Source of the DNA: Streptomyces sp. WMMB 322
Lineage (GTDB): Bacteria > Actinomycetota > Actinomycetes > Streptomycetales > Streptomycetaceae
Direction: 5' to 3'
DNA length: 64,000 bases
Assembly (NCBI RefSeq): GCF_900090145.1
Contig: NZ_FMHI01000002.1
Span: 124,001 to 188,000 of the forward strand
Positions within the stretch are counted from its first letter, which is position 1, and each line of letters starts with the position of its first letter. Positions 25,930 through 34,411 of this stretch are shown here, piece after piece. Made by a program: the position numbers and the translations under genes. The notes beneath the pieces were generated by a model. That model saw nothing but the letters and a program-made list of their open reading frames with translations. It ran no database searches and was not told where the DNA came from.

Positions 25930-26973
25930 TCAGGGGCGCAGGAGCGGTTTGACGCAGTGCCGGGCGTCCATGGCGTGGAACGCTTTCGGCGCGTCGGTCA
26001 GCGGGAAGACCGCGTCGAAGACGCGCTCGGGCCGCAGGGTGCGGTCGAGTACGTCGCCGAGCAGGCCGGGCATCGTGGCGCGCACGTTCGCGCCGCCGCC
26101 ACTGAGGGAGAGGTTCTTGCCGAACGGTTCCCACAGCGGCAGCGTCACGTCCCAGGGCAGGCCCACGTAGCCGATCCGGCCTCCCGGCCGTGCGCACCCG
26201 ATCGCCTGCCGCACCGACTGGAGGGTGCCGACCGCCTCGATGACGTGTCCGGCGCCGCCGTCGAGGAGGTCGGCGACCTCCGCCGCGCCCTCCTCGCCCC
26301 GGCCGGCGACCACGTCGGTGGCACCGTGGGCGCGGGCGAGTTCCTGCCGCCGCGGGTCGCGCGACATGACCACGATCCGCCCGGCCCCCAGCCTGCGGGA
26401 GGCCAGGACCGCGCACTGGCCCACGGCGCCGTCCCCGACGACCACGACCGTGACCCCCGGGCCCACCCCCGCGTGCACGGCGGCTTCGTGTCCCGTGGAG
26501 AGCACGTCGGTCAGGGCAAGAAGCGGCGGAACCAGGTCGTCGGGTGGCGGCTCCGAGACGGTCAGCAGGGTGGTGCCGGCCAGCGGCACGCGGACGAACT
26601 CGGCCTGACCGCCGTCGAGCGCCGAGCCGTCCGGCCCGAACTCGCCGAACAACTGGCCCCGTTCGCAGGCGACGGGCACCCCGCGGCGGCAGTGCGGGCA
26701 GCTGCCGTCGGCGGTGCTGAACGGGGCGAGGACGAACTGCCCCGGGCGCAGGCCGGCCACATCGGCGCCCACCTCCTCGACGACCCCGACGAATTCGTGA
26801 CCGCTGCGGACCGGCCGCGGCAGCGGCGAGAGGCCCCGCAGCACGGAAAGGTCCGACCCGCAGACGCCGGCCGCCACCACCCGCACCAGCGCGTCCGTCG
26901 GCTCCTCGACGCGGGGTTCGGGCACCTCCTCGACACGTACGTCGCCCGGGGCGTGAATGACCACGGCTCGCAC
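25930..26973 (-). CDS. Zinc-dependent alcohol dehydrogenase (MDR superfamily)
   Basis: 347 aa. GroES-like N-terminal domain with catalytic zinc residues in GVCGSDLSVLRG and SGHEFVG, then a Rossmann fold with VVVVGDGAVGQCAVL (about 175-190). The structural-zinc loop reads DGSCPHCRRGVPVAC: the first of the four usual Cys is Asp. It is the last gene of the minus operon, 33 bp after the LuxC-like reductase, so its likely job is reducing that enzyme's aldehyde to an alcohol (or the reverse). Assigning it to threonine-type dehydrogenases is also possible. Confidence 0.88.
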   Translation of the reverse strand: MRAVVIHAPGDVRVEEVPEPRVEEPTDALVRVVAAGVCGSDLSVLRGLSPLPRPVRSGHEFVGVVEEVGADVAGLRPGQFVLAPFSTADGSCPHCRRGVPVACERGQLFGEFGPDGSALDGGQAEFVRVPLAGTTLLTVSEPPPDDLVPPLLALTDVLSTGHEAAVHAGVGPGVTVVVVGDGAVGQCAVLASRRLGAGRIVVMSRDPRRQELARAHGATDVVAGRGEEGAAEVADLLDGGAGHVIEAVGTLQSVRQAIGCARPGGRIGYVGLPWDVTLPLWEPFGKNLSLSGGGANVRATMPGLLGDVLDRTLRPERVFDAVFPLTDAPKAFHAMDARHCVKPLLRP

Positions 26974-27006
26974 AGCGTGTCCTCCCTTCAGATAGGGGTG
27001 AGCCCT

Positions 27007-28452
27007 TCAGATTCGGGTCAGCGCGGTGCTGCGCATGAGGAACTCGGCCAGGAACCCGTCGTGCGGCATCCCCGGCGGCAGCCACCAGGTGGGACGGTCC
27101 AGGCCGTAGACGTTGCGGACGGACGGATCCTCCAGCAGCGCGTCCACCAGTCCTGCGTCCTCGGTGGCGACGCCCGCCACGAGCGAACCGCGCAGCGGTG
27201 CCGCGCCCTGCTCCGGGGACCACGGCGCGACCCAGGCACAGGGGAACGGCAGCTCCACGCCGGTCTGTTCGGCCATGGCGTCGTCCAGCAGATGCACGGC
27301 GGGGAGGAGGGCGGCGCTGCCGTCCCCGAGGTCGTGCACGCCGCCGCCGAGCACGGGTTCCGCACCGGCCGCGCGTTGCCGCACGGCGTCCCCGAGCGCG
27401 CGGGCCTCGGCGAGCGGCAGGCACGGGAGCCCGGCCTCCTCCCGCTCCGGCGGCAGTGGCCGCAGCTTCGTGAGCCGCTGCGCCAGGGCCTCGGCGAAGC
27501 CCCGGACGTCACGTTCGACCAGCACCGCGGTGGCGTTGAGGCAGGAGACCCCTCCGAGTCCGCCGACCGAGTCGGCGATGACGTCGAGATACGGCTCCCA
27601 CGGCCCCGTGACCAGGACTTTGACCCGGCCGGGGCCCTGCGGCAGCACTGGTGTCCGGGACCAGCCGCCGGCATACCGGTTCACGGTCTCGTCCCCACCG
27701 AAGACGATCGCGAGGTCGCCGCCGCGAACCAGCTCGTCGGCGGCGCCGTGGTCGCAGGGCAGCAGGAGCACGTCCTCGTCGGCGAACCCCGCCGACCGCA
27801 GGGCGAGCACCAGCCGGTGCGGCGTGAACGGGTCGCGGCGCGAGGGCCGCACCGCCACCCGGTAGCCCAGCGCCAGGGCCTCCGGCCACAGCGAGTGGAC
27901 CGCGGGGTGGTTGCCGGAGGCGTTGACGCTCAACAGCCGTCCCCGGCGGCGCCATACGACGGCGCCCTCGTCCGGCACGTCCCGCGGGCCCGGCGGCAGC
28001 GCCGCCCGGGGGCGGGCCCGCTGGGCGGCGTCGACCGCGTTCGCCAGCACCCCGGCGACGGTCGCCGTCGCATCGCGGACCACCGCCACCGGGACACCCG
28101 TCGTACGGGCCACCCGCACATGGTGCTCCTCGGGCGTCAGCCCGCCGACGGTGCCGGAGGCGAAGAGCGCGGCCGCCGCCCGGAGCCGCTCGGCGAGCCC
28201 GGACCGGGGCCGGTCCGGCGCCTCCGGTGCGTCCCCCGCGTCCGGCGCGGTCGCAGGCCGGTGCCGTAACCGGTCCAGAGTGCGGGCTACGAACAGGCCG
28301 GGGGCGAGCGTCAGTTCCGCGACGGGTGCGCCCGTCACGTCCCGGACGGTTTCCCGCCTGCCGGCGCGATACGAGCCGTCCGGAGCGAGGGCGTCGATGA
28401 AGTACGGTGCCGCAGCCCTCTGTTGAGCCGTCTCCTGCGCTGCCACAGTCAT
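27007..28452 (-). CDS. LuxC-like acyl reductase (aldehyde dehydrogenase superfamily; GriC/LuxC type)
   Basis: 481 aa. Aldehyde-dehydrogenase fold: GRLLSVNASGNHPAVHSLWPEAL (about 171-193), IVFGGDETVNRY (249-260), and the catalytic Cys304 in GGLGGVSCLNATAVLVE. It shares TGATG with the ligase gene (1-nt overlap), so the two are co-translated. LuxC/LuxE pairs reduce acids through an acyl-AMP/acyl-enzyme to aldehydes; in Streptomyces griseus GriC/GriD do this on an aromatic acid in grixazone synthesis. Here the substrate is probably the product of the MIO enzyme. Codon 62 is TTA (28267-28269), a bldA-type switch. Confidence 0.82.
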   Translation of the reverse strand: MTVAAQETAQQRAAAPYFIDALAPDGSYRAGRRETVRDVTGAPVAELTLAPGLFVARTLDRLRHRPATAPDAGDAPEAPDRPRSGLAERLRAAAALFASGTVGGLTPEEHHVRVARTTGVPVAVVRDATATVAGVLANAVDAAQRARPRAALPPGPRDVPDEGAVVWRRRGRLLSVNASGNHPAVHSLWPEALALGYRVAVRPSRRDPFTPHRLVLALRSAGFADEDVLLLPCDHGAADELVRGGDLAIVFGGDETVNRYAGGWSRTPVLPQGPGRVKVLVTGPWEPYLDVIADSVGGLGGVSCLNATAVLVERDVRGFAEALAQRLTKLRPLPPEREEAGLPCLPLAEARALGDAVRQRAAGAEPVLGGGVHDLGDGSAALLPAVHLLDDAMAEQTGVELPFPCAWVAPWSPEQGAAPLRGSLVAGVATEDAGLVDALLEDPSVRNVYGLDRPTWWLPPGMPHDGFLAEFLMRSTALTRI

Positions 28453-29552
28453 CAGTAGGCTCCCGTGATCACGGGGACGCCGGTGAACGTCTCCAGCGGG
28501 TGCACGTCGGCCACGGAGTGACCCGCGGAGCCGTCCGGCGCGCCCACCCGCCGCGCCGCGTCGCGTTCGCGGTTGTTGGGAAGCAGGGCCGACTTGCTCA
28601 GGTGGTGCATGACGACCTGGCCGGTCTCCCCCACCGCGACCGGCTTGCCGGTGTCCGGGTCCACGACCGTGTACGAGACGTGCGGCGAGGGCGAGTCGAA
28701 GACGGAGTCGCCGTCATCGGTGGCGGTCCGCTCGAAGGCGGCGCCGAGCGCCATCGTGCTGCCGTAGAGCCCGTACAGCGGGATGCCGGGGAAGACCTCG
28801 TCGCGCAGCACGTCCCGGGTGTCCCGGTCCATGCTGGCGCCGCACCAGGTGATCACCTGGACCTGGTCGCGCACCATGTCCACCAGCCGCTCGTCCCGTG
28901 CCAGCCGTTCCAGTAGGGGCGGGGGCGCCTGTATCGCCCCGATGCGCTGACTGCTCAGCACGGTGGCGGTCTGGGCGAGCACGTGGTCCAGGTACCGCTC
29001 GGACTCCTCGGCCCGTCCGTCCCGCAGACACAGGCGCACCCAGCGGGGGTCGAAGTCGACGGCGAAGCGGACGCCGCCGCGGCGGCGCGCGTGCTGGCCG
29101 GTCAGTTCGGCGTAGTCGTGCGGACCGGCGGGGCCCATGGACAGCCAGTGCACCCCGCGTGGATAGCCCCGCGCGTCCATGGCGCGCATGGCGTTCGCCA
29201 TCTCGACTTCCATCCAGTCCGCGAGGTACAGCACGCGCTTGGGGGCACCCGTGGTGCCGCCGCTCTCGAAGACGCCGATCACCTCGGCTCTCCCGCCGTA
29301 GCCCCGGGGCAGCAGATCCTCCACCGGCACGTGCCGGAAGTCGTCGACGACCTGCGGGAACAGCAGCAGATCGTCGGTGGTGCGCACATCGGTGCGCGGG
29401 TCGAAGTCCAGCCGCTCCAGCCGCTCCAGCCAGAACGGCGTGCCCGTATCCGGGGAGAAGTGCCACTGCATGGCCGCCCGGACGAGCTCGTCCGGGTCCA
29501 CGTCCGCGTCAGGCGGTGCGTCCAGCACGGCCAGGGCGTCCGCCGAATTCAT
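28452..29552 (-). CDS. LuxE/PaaK-like acyl-activating enzyme (GriD type)
   Basis: 366 aa. ATP-binding loop FESGGTTGAPKRVLY (about 99-113), then WCGASMDRDTRDVLRDE and LYGLYGSTMALG, the LuxE/PaaK-like adenylate-forming pattern without the long C-terminal domain of CoA ligases. GGGAGG lies 7 nt before ATG 29552. Predicted to activate a carboxylate as acyl-AMP and hand it to the LuxC-like reductase encoded next. Together they would form a two-subunit carboxylic acid reductase. Confidence 0.82.
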   Translation of the reverse strand: MNSADALAVLDAPPDADVDPDELVRAAMQWHFSPDTGTPFWLERLERLDFDPRTDVRTTDDLLLFPQVVDDFRHVPVEDLLPRGYGGRAEVIGVFESGGTTGAPKRVLYLADWMEVEMANAMRAMDARGYPRGVHWLSMGPAGPHDYAELTGQHARRRGGVRFAVDFDPRWVRLCLRDGRAEESERYLDHVLAQTATVLSSQRIGAIQAPPPLLERLARDERLVDMVRDQVQVITWCGASMDRDTRDVLRDEVFPGIPLYGLYGSTMALGAAFERTATDDGDSVFDSPSPHVSYTVVDPDTGKPVAVGETGQVVMHHLSKSALLPNNRERDAARRVGAPDGSAGHSVADVHPLETFTGVPVITGAY

Positions 29553-29601
29553 CCTGCCTCCCGTGCGCGGTGGGGATCCGTTGCCGAGTGCGGGTGCCTG
29601 G

Positions 29602-31209
29602 TCACCGCAGCGTGATCCCGGCCGAGTTGACGGCGCGCAGGAAGTCGCCGCGCTCGACGGCACCGGCGACGGCCTCCAGTTCGTCCGACATGTAGCGGTC
29701 GCGGTCGAGGGTCGGCGCCAGCGCGCGGACGGTGTCGTAGGTGGCCCGTCCCGCGGGGCCGAGCCGGTCGTAGCAGCGGTTCAGGTCCACGGCCTGGGCG
29801 GCCGCCAGGAACTCCACGGCGAGGATCTTGGTGTTGTTGGCGAGGACGCGGCGCGCGTTGCGCGCGGAGATCAGGCCCATGCTGACGATGTCCTGGTTGT
29901 CGCCGTTGGAGGGGACGCTCTGGGTGCTGGCCGGACCGATGGTCCGGTTCTCCGCGATCAGCGCGGTGGCCGGGTACTGGGCCCCGGCGAAGCCGCTGTT
30001 GAGACCCGGTTCGCCGGCGACGAGGAACTCCGGGAGCCCGTAGCTGAGGTGACGGTTGAAGAGGCGGTTGCTCTGCCGCTCGGAGAGCACGCCGAGCTGG
30101 GTGAGGGCGATCGTGGTGAAGTCCATCGCGAACGCGACCGGCTGGCCGTGGTAGTTGCCGCCGTGGAAGACCTCCTTGCCCGGGAAGAACAGGGGGTTGT
30201 CGGTGGCGGAGTTGAGTTCGGTGTGCAGGGTGCCGGCTGCGTGCCGCAGGGTGTCCCGGACCGCTCCGAGCACCTGCGGTATGGCCCGCAGCGTGTACGC
30301 CTTCTGGAGGTAGACGTCGGTGCGGGTCACGTCGTCACCCGCGCGCTTGCTCTCCACCTCCCCGCGCAGCTCCGCGTGCGGGACGGCCAGCCCGCTGCCG
30401 GTCAGCAGCGCGCGCAGGTTGGCGGCCGAGTCGATCTGGCCGCTGTGCGGACGGGCGAGTTCGTGGCCCTCGGCCAGGAACGGGCTGGTGGAGCAGCTGA
30501 GAGCCTCCAGCAGCAGCGCGGAGACGATCTCCGCCTGGTGGAGCTGGTCGAGGGCATGGCTGACCACGAGGGACCCCAGTCCGGTCATCCCGGACGTGCC
30601 GTTGATCAGCGCGAGACCCTCCTTGAACCGCATCTCCAGCGGCTGGATGCCCCGTTCGCGCAGCACCTCGCCGGTCGGCACCGGGGCGCCGTCGCGCAGT
30701 ACGTAGCCCTCGCCGATGACGGTGACTGCGATGTGGGAGAGGGTCGCGAGGTCGCCGCTGGCGCCGAGCGAACCGATCTCGGGAATCGCGGGGATGATCC
30801 CCTCGTTGAGGTAGAGCGCCAGGCGCTCCAGCACCTCGGGCCGCACGGCGGAGTAGCCGCGTGAGAGGGCGTTGAGCCGGGCGGCCAGGATGGCGCGGGC
30901 CTCGTGCTCGGCGAACAGCGGCCCGACACCCGCGCTGTGGCTGCGGATCAGGTTCGTCTGAAGCTCCACCTCCTTCGACGGCTCCACCTGCATGTAGATC
31001 ATCTCGCCGTATCCGGTGGTCACCCCGTACACCGAGGCGCCCTTGCGGACGATGTCCTCGAACTGCTTCCGGCTCGCCGCGGCCTTGGTCAGCACCTCGG
31101 GATTCACGGAGCAGGAGACGTGCTCCTCCGCGATGCGGCGGACGTCGTCGATGCCGAGGGTCTCTCCGTCGAAGGCAATGGCTTCCGTGGCCGTGTCGAT
31201 CGTGGTCAT
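29602..31209 (-). CDS. MIO-dependent aromatic amino acid aminomutase / ammonia-lyase (SgcC4/EncP/AdmH-like)
   Basis: 535 aa. The MIO prosthetic group forms from Ala150-Ser151-Gly152 in GSLGASGDLATLSH. Tyr61 (SVYGVTTGYGE) is the catalytic base position. His91 (RSHSAGVG) aligns with the His that contacts the tyrosine hydroxyl in SgcC4, judged by memory alignment. The length and the C-terminal PSNGDNQDIVSMG segment fit the SgcC4/AdmH clade rather than histidine ammonia-lyase. Expected reaction: Tyr or Phe to the beta-amino acid and/or the cinnamic acid. First gene of the four-gene minus operon; no TTA codon seen. Confidence 0.88.
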   Translation of the reverse strand: MTTIDTATEAIAFDGETLGIDDVRRIAEEHVSCSVNPEVLTKAAASRKQFEDIVRKGASVYGVTTGYGEMIYMQVEPSKEVELQTNLIRSHSAGVGPLFAEHEARAILAARLNALSRGYSAVRPEVLERLALYLNEGIIPAIPEIGSLGASGDLATLSHIAVTVIGEGYVLRDGAPVPTGEVLRERGIQPLEMRFKEGLALINGTSGMTGLGSLVVSHALDQLHQAEIVSALLLEALSCSTSPFLAEGHELARPHSGQIDSAANLRALLTGSGLAVPHAELRGEVESKRAGDDVTRTDVYLQKAYTLRAIPQVLGAVRDTLRHAAGTLHTELNSATDNPLFFPGKEVFHGGNYHGQPVAFAMDFTTIALTQLGVLSERQSNRLFNRHLSYGLPEFLVAGEPGLNSGFAGAQYPATALIAENRTIGPASTQSVPSNGDNQDIVSMGLISARNARRVLANNTKILAVEFLAAAQAVDLNRCYDRLGPAGRATYDTVRALAPTLDRDRYMSDELEAVAGAVERGDFLRAVNSAGITLR

Positions 31210-31754
31210 CGCGTGCTTTCTCCCTGGAATCGAAATGCGAAGGATCCGCTGAGCCGTGCGTCGACGAAATCCCGACGGGCGTGGCGTGCCACCGGTCGAG
31301 CGGAATTCTCGTGCCCATCGATCCCATCACCGCAGCCACGGTCTCCGGAACAGACGCAGGGACACTTCGAAGTGACTTTCCGGCCCCGCCACTTCGGAGG
31401 AATGAGGGCATGGATGTGACCGTCGGGGCACACCCGGGCGCCCGAAAGGACATGCCCACGGGGCACTTCGCACGACCCGCCACCGGCTCTGACCTGGGAA
31501 AGGATGCACACCCGTCCCATGTGGACTGCGTCTGCACCGGCGGGGTCCTCAATTTTCCGGTCTTTTTCCGGGGCCGGCGGCTGGCTAGCATGCGCCGGGC
31601 GCACCTCAGGCGGGCATGCCCCCTTGCAATTCGAATTCCGAAGCCGTCCGAATTCGCCCGGCGGAGTCTCTGCCGGAATCCGACGGAAATCATCCGCGTG
31701 CCTGGGGCTTCCCGCCGACGCGGTCCCGTTTCATCCACGACAGGGAGGACCACC
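31210..31754. promoter_or_regulatory. Divergent control region of BGC-A
   Basis: 545 bp between the MIO operon and the dioxygenase gene, less GC-rich than the flanks. An inverted repeat CGAATTC (31632-31638) / GAATTCG (31650-31656) with an 11-nt spacer is a candidate operator, with related GGAATTC near 31302. No gene is supported here although an open frame continues upstream of the dioxygenase start. Confidence 0.5.
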
Positions 31755-32657
31755 GTGAAACCCCAAGTCACCGACCGGTTCGACAAGGACGCCGATCTCG
31801 CCGACGTGGTGCACAGCGTCCGCGAGAACGGCTACGCCATCGTCGAGAACGTGCTGCCGCACGAGACGGTGGACGCCCTGCTCGGCGAGATGGAGTCCTG
31901 GATCGAGGCCACACCCTTCGGCCCGGACGCGTTCGCCGGTCAGCGGACGAAGCGGACCGGGAGCCTCGTCGCGCGCTCCGCCACCGGCCGGGAGCTGATC
32001 ACCCACCCGCTGTGCATGGACGTCGCGCGAGAGCTGCTGAAGTCCTCCACCGAGTTCCAGCTGTCCCAGACGCAGCTCATCAGCGCCTACCCGGGCTCCG
32101 TCGCACAGAAGATGCACAAGGACGAACTGATCTGGGACTTCTTCCCGTTCGCGGCCGACCACCACGTGATGTGTCAGTTCTTCTGGGCGCTCACCGACTT
32201 CACCGAGGAGAACGGCGCGACCCGCATGGTGCCCGGAAGCAACGCGCTCTCCCCGGACGAGGTGGGGCACGAGGACTCCGTACCCGCCGAAATGCCGAAG
32301 GGCTCGGTCCTGATCTTCAACGGGAAGGTCGTGCACGGCGGCGGCCACAACCGCACCGACGCCGTCCGGCAGGGGCTGATCCTCAGCTACTGCTCCGGCT
32401 GGGTCCGCCAGGAGGAGAACCAGTACCTCGTGGCACCGCCGGAGCTGGCACGTACGTTCCCCGAGGATCTGCTCAAGGTCATCGGCTATCAGCAGGGCTG
32501 CTTCGCCATGGGTTACGCCGGCGACATCGAGGAGCCGATGGACGTTCTCTTCGGCCGCAAGGCGGCCACCCCGATCGTCCCGTCGGAGGCCACGCGCAAC
32601 GCCGCCAACGCAACGGCACGCGAGTGGAGCCAGGACGTCGTCGATCGCACCGTCTGA
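31755..32657 (+). CDS. Phytanoyl-CoA dioxygenase (PhyH) family Fe(II)/2-oxoglutarate oxygenase
   Basis: 300 aa. GTG start chosen for GGGAGGA 6 nt upstream. Iron ligands His121 and Asp123 (MHKDELIWDF) and a distal His in VVHGGGHN (194 or 198), with Arg205 for 2-oxoglutarate. PhyH-type enzymes hydroxylate, epimerise or halogenate small molecules in many natural-product pathways; no halogenase signature here because the Asp is present. Divergent from the MIO operon and followed by an O-methyltransferase, so a tailoring step of BGC-A is likely. Confidence 0.88.
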   Translation: MKPQVTDRFDKDADLADVVHSVRENGYAIVENVLPHETVDALLGEMESWIEATPFGPDAFAGQRTKRTGSLVARSATGRELITHPLCMDVARELLKSSTEFQLSQTQLISAYPGSVAQKMHKDELIWDFFPFAADHHVMCQFFWALTDFTEENGATRMVPGSNALSPDEVGHEDSVPAEMPKGSVLIFNGKVVHGGGHNRTDAVRQGLILSYCSGWVRQEENQYLVAPPELARTFPEDLLKVIGYQQGCFAMGYAGDIEEPMDVLFGRKAATPIVPSEATRNAANATAREWSQDVVDRTV

Positions 32658-32680
32658 CACGCCGACCGACCGAACGAGCC

Positions 32681-32715
32681 CGCGGCCGGACACAGTTGTG
32701 GACGGACCGGCCGCG
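32681..32715 (+). terminator. Hairpin between dioxygenase and methyltransferase genes
   Basis: CGCGGCCGG pairs with CCGGCCGCG around a 17-nt loop. It may attenuate transcription into the methyltransferase gene or act as an mRNA end. Confidence 0.5.
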
Positions 32716-32746
32716 ACGAGACCCGCGCCGAGCCGAGAAGGTGACG

Positions 32747-33778
32747 ATGACTGCTTCGCAGGAACAACCCGTATCCGTTATGCCGATCATGAACATGGTC
32801 TACGGCCTGTGGGTGTCCCAGACCCTCGTGACCGCGCACGAACGCGACGTGTTCGGGCACTTCGCCCGACGCCCGGGCATGACCCCGGCCCGACTGGCCG
32901 ACGTCCTCGGCCTGGAGGAGCGTCCGGTCGAGCAACTGGTCACCGCCTGCGCCGCGCTCGGTCTGCTGCGGCGCGACGGTGACGGATACCGCAACACCGA
33001 GATGACCGACCGGTATCTGCTCCGCGGCGGCGAGCACTACGTCGGCGGCTGGGTGGAGATCGTCTCCCGCCACGACTACCCGGGCTGGCTGCGGCTGGAC
33101 GAGGCGCTGCGCACCAACCGTCCGACCGCCTGGGACAGCGAGCAGCGCGACTCGCTGTTCGACGACGAGAACCCCGTGGTCGTGGAGTCCTTCTGGGAGG
33201 GCATGAGCGCGATCTCCCGGCCGACGGCCAGGGCCCTGGCGGAGACCGTCGACCTGTCGGGCGGGCTGTCACTGCTGGACGTGGGCGGCGGCGGGGGCGC
33301 CTACGCGACCGAACTGAGCCGCGCCTTCCCCTCCCTGCACACGACCGTCTTCGACCTGCCCTTCGTCTGCGACCTGACGCAGAAGAAGGTCGAGCAGGCC
33401 GGCCTCGCGGACCGCATCTCCTTCGCCGCCGGCGACTTCTTCAGCGACCCCCTGCCCACGGGGCAGGACGTCGTACTGCTCTCGATGATCCTCCACGACT
33501 GGGACGTCGACCAGTGCCGGCAGATCCTGCGCAGTTGCTACGACGCACTGGCCCCCGGCGGGCGCCTGCTGATCAGCGAACTCCTGGTGGCCGACACCAA
33601 GGACGGCCCTCTCGACGCCACCCTCATGAGCCTGTCCATGCTGGTGGAGACGTTCGGCCGGAACTACACCGGCGCCGAATACCGCTCCTGGCTGCTGGAG
33701 ACGGGCTTCACGGACGTCGAGATCCGCCCGTTCGAGGCCCCGGCCGCCAACGGCGTCGTCATCGGCCGGAAGCCGTGA
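32747..33778 (+). CDS. SAM-dependent O-methyltransferase (plant/polyketide COMT-like)
   Basis: 343 aa. N-terminal winged-helix dimerisation domain (about 10-100), then a Methyltransf_2 domain: glycine-rich SAM loop LLDVGGGGGAY (about 180), acidic DLPFVCD, FFSDPLP, and the catalytic-region HDWDVDQCRQIL (HDW with the general-base His). ATG 32747 has GAAGGTG upstream. The family methylates phenolic hydroxyls; in this cluster it fits an aromatic product. Separated from PhyH by 89 bp with a hairpin between. Confidence 0.9.
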   Translation: MTASQEQPVSVMPIMNMVYGLWVSQTLVTAHERDVFGHFARRPGMTPARLADVLGLEERPVEQLVTACAALGLLRRDGDGYRNTEMTDRYLLRGGEHYVGGWVEIVSRHDYPGWLRLDEALRTNRPTAWDSEQRDSLFDDENPVVVESFWEGMSAISRPTARALAETVDLSGGLSLLDVGGGGGAYATELSRAFPSLHTTVFDLPFVCDLTQKKVEQAGLADRISFAAGDFFSDPLPTGQDVVLLSMILHDWDVDQCRQILRSCYDALAPGGRLLISELLVADTKDGPLDATLMSLSMLVETFGRNYTGAEYRSWLLETGFTDVEIRPFEAPAANGVVIGRKP

Positions 33779-33825
33779 GTACAACGGGCAGGGGGCCGTC
33801 CCGCCGGGGACGATGTTCCGCGATG

Positions 33826-33923
33826 TGCGGCTGACGACGTCGGCGTGCGGTTGACGAAGTCGGCGTGCGGCTGAGAAGTCGGCGTGCGGGCCGCCGAGTC
33901 GATGTGCGGGCCGCGGAGTCGGA
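33826..33923. repeat. 20-bp minisatellite
   Basis: Five imperfect units beginning TGCGG (33826, 33846, 33866, 33885, 33905), of the form TGCGGCTGACGACGTCGGCG; one unit is 19 bp. Confidence 0.85.
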
Positions 33924-34020
33924 GACTCTGTTCGCACGGGTCGGGGCGCCCGGGGCGGTTCTCGTGGTCGCGCCCCGACCAGACCACGGTCGACGGCCGC
34001 TCCGCATCGCGGACGCCCGG

Positions 34021-34075
34021 CGGGCGACTCCGGCGGGCACTCCGGCGGGCATTCCGGCGGGCATTCCGGCGGGCG
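34021..34075. repeat. 12-bp minisatellite
   Basis: Four to five copies of GCGGGCATTCCG/GCGGGCACTCCG. On the minus strand it would read ECPP repeats, but there is no supporting gene. Confidence 0.9.
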
Positions 34076-34411
34076 ATCGAACCTCCTTCGGCGTCCGTTG
34101 CCCGGGACCGCTGCCGGACCGAGCGAGCACGTGCGCCACTGCCCGCCTCGACGCCCCCATCGCCGGGGCCGTGTCGGCAGCGATCCTTGCCTCCTCTTCC
34201 TCGGCAACCGTCGGCATCGCCGGTGGCTCGCACCTGCGACCCGAACTCACCCCTTGCGTCGTCGTCTTCGGCCTGCGGATCCACGACGCCCGCGGGGTAC
34301 CGGTCCGGCGGTCCGACGCCGGAGGTACGGGGACGCCGCCCCGCACCAGGAGGCCGCGGCCCATCACGGCACCGGCGTACGGGAGTTCACCAGCACGTGC
34401 ACATGTGCCCG

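Larger units (their letters stand above)
33779..34411. other. Repeat-rich region between convergent genes
   Basis: 633 bp. Two minisatellites (33826-33923 and 34021-34075). No gene is supported on either strand. Confidence 0.6.

Noticed and set aside
25675..28269. 864-codon open frame on the + strand
   Set aside because: Overlaps three minus-strand enzymes having complete catalytic motifs; no start signal or domain.
29377..30864. 495-codon + strand frame
   Set aside because: Antisense to the MIO enzyme, whose active-site motifs are intact.
34021..34075. ECPP-repeat protein on the minus strand
   Set aside because: The repeats give a peptide pattern in one frame only because of the 12-bp unit; no start, no flanking domain.
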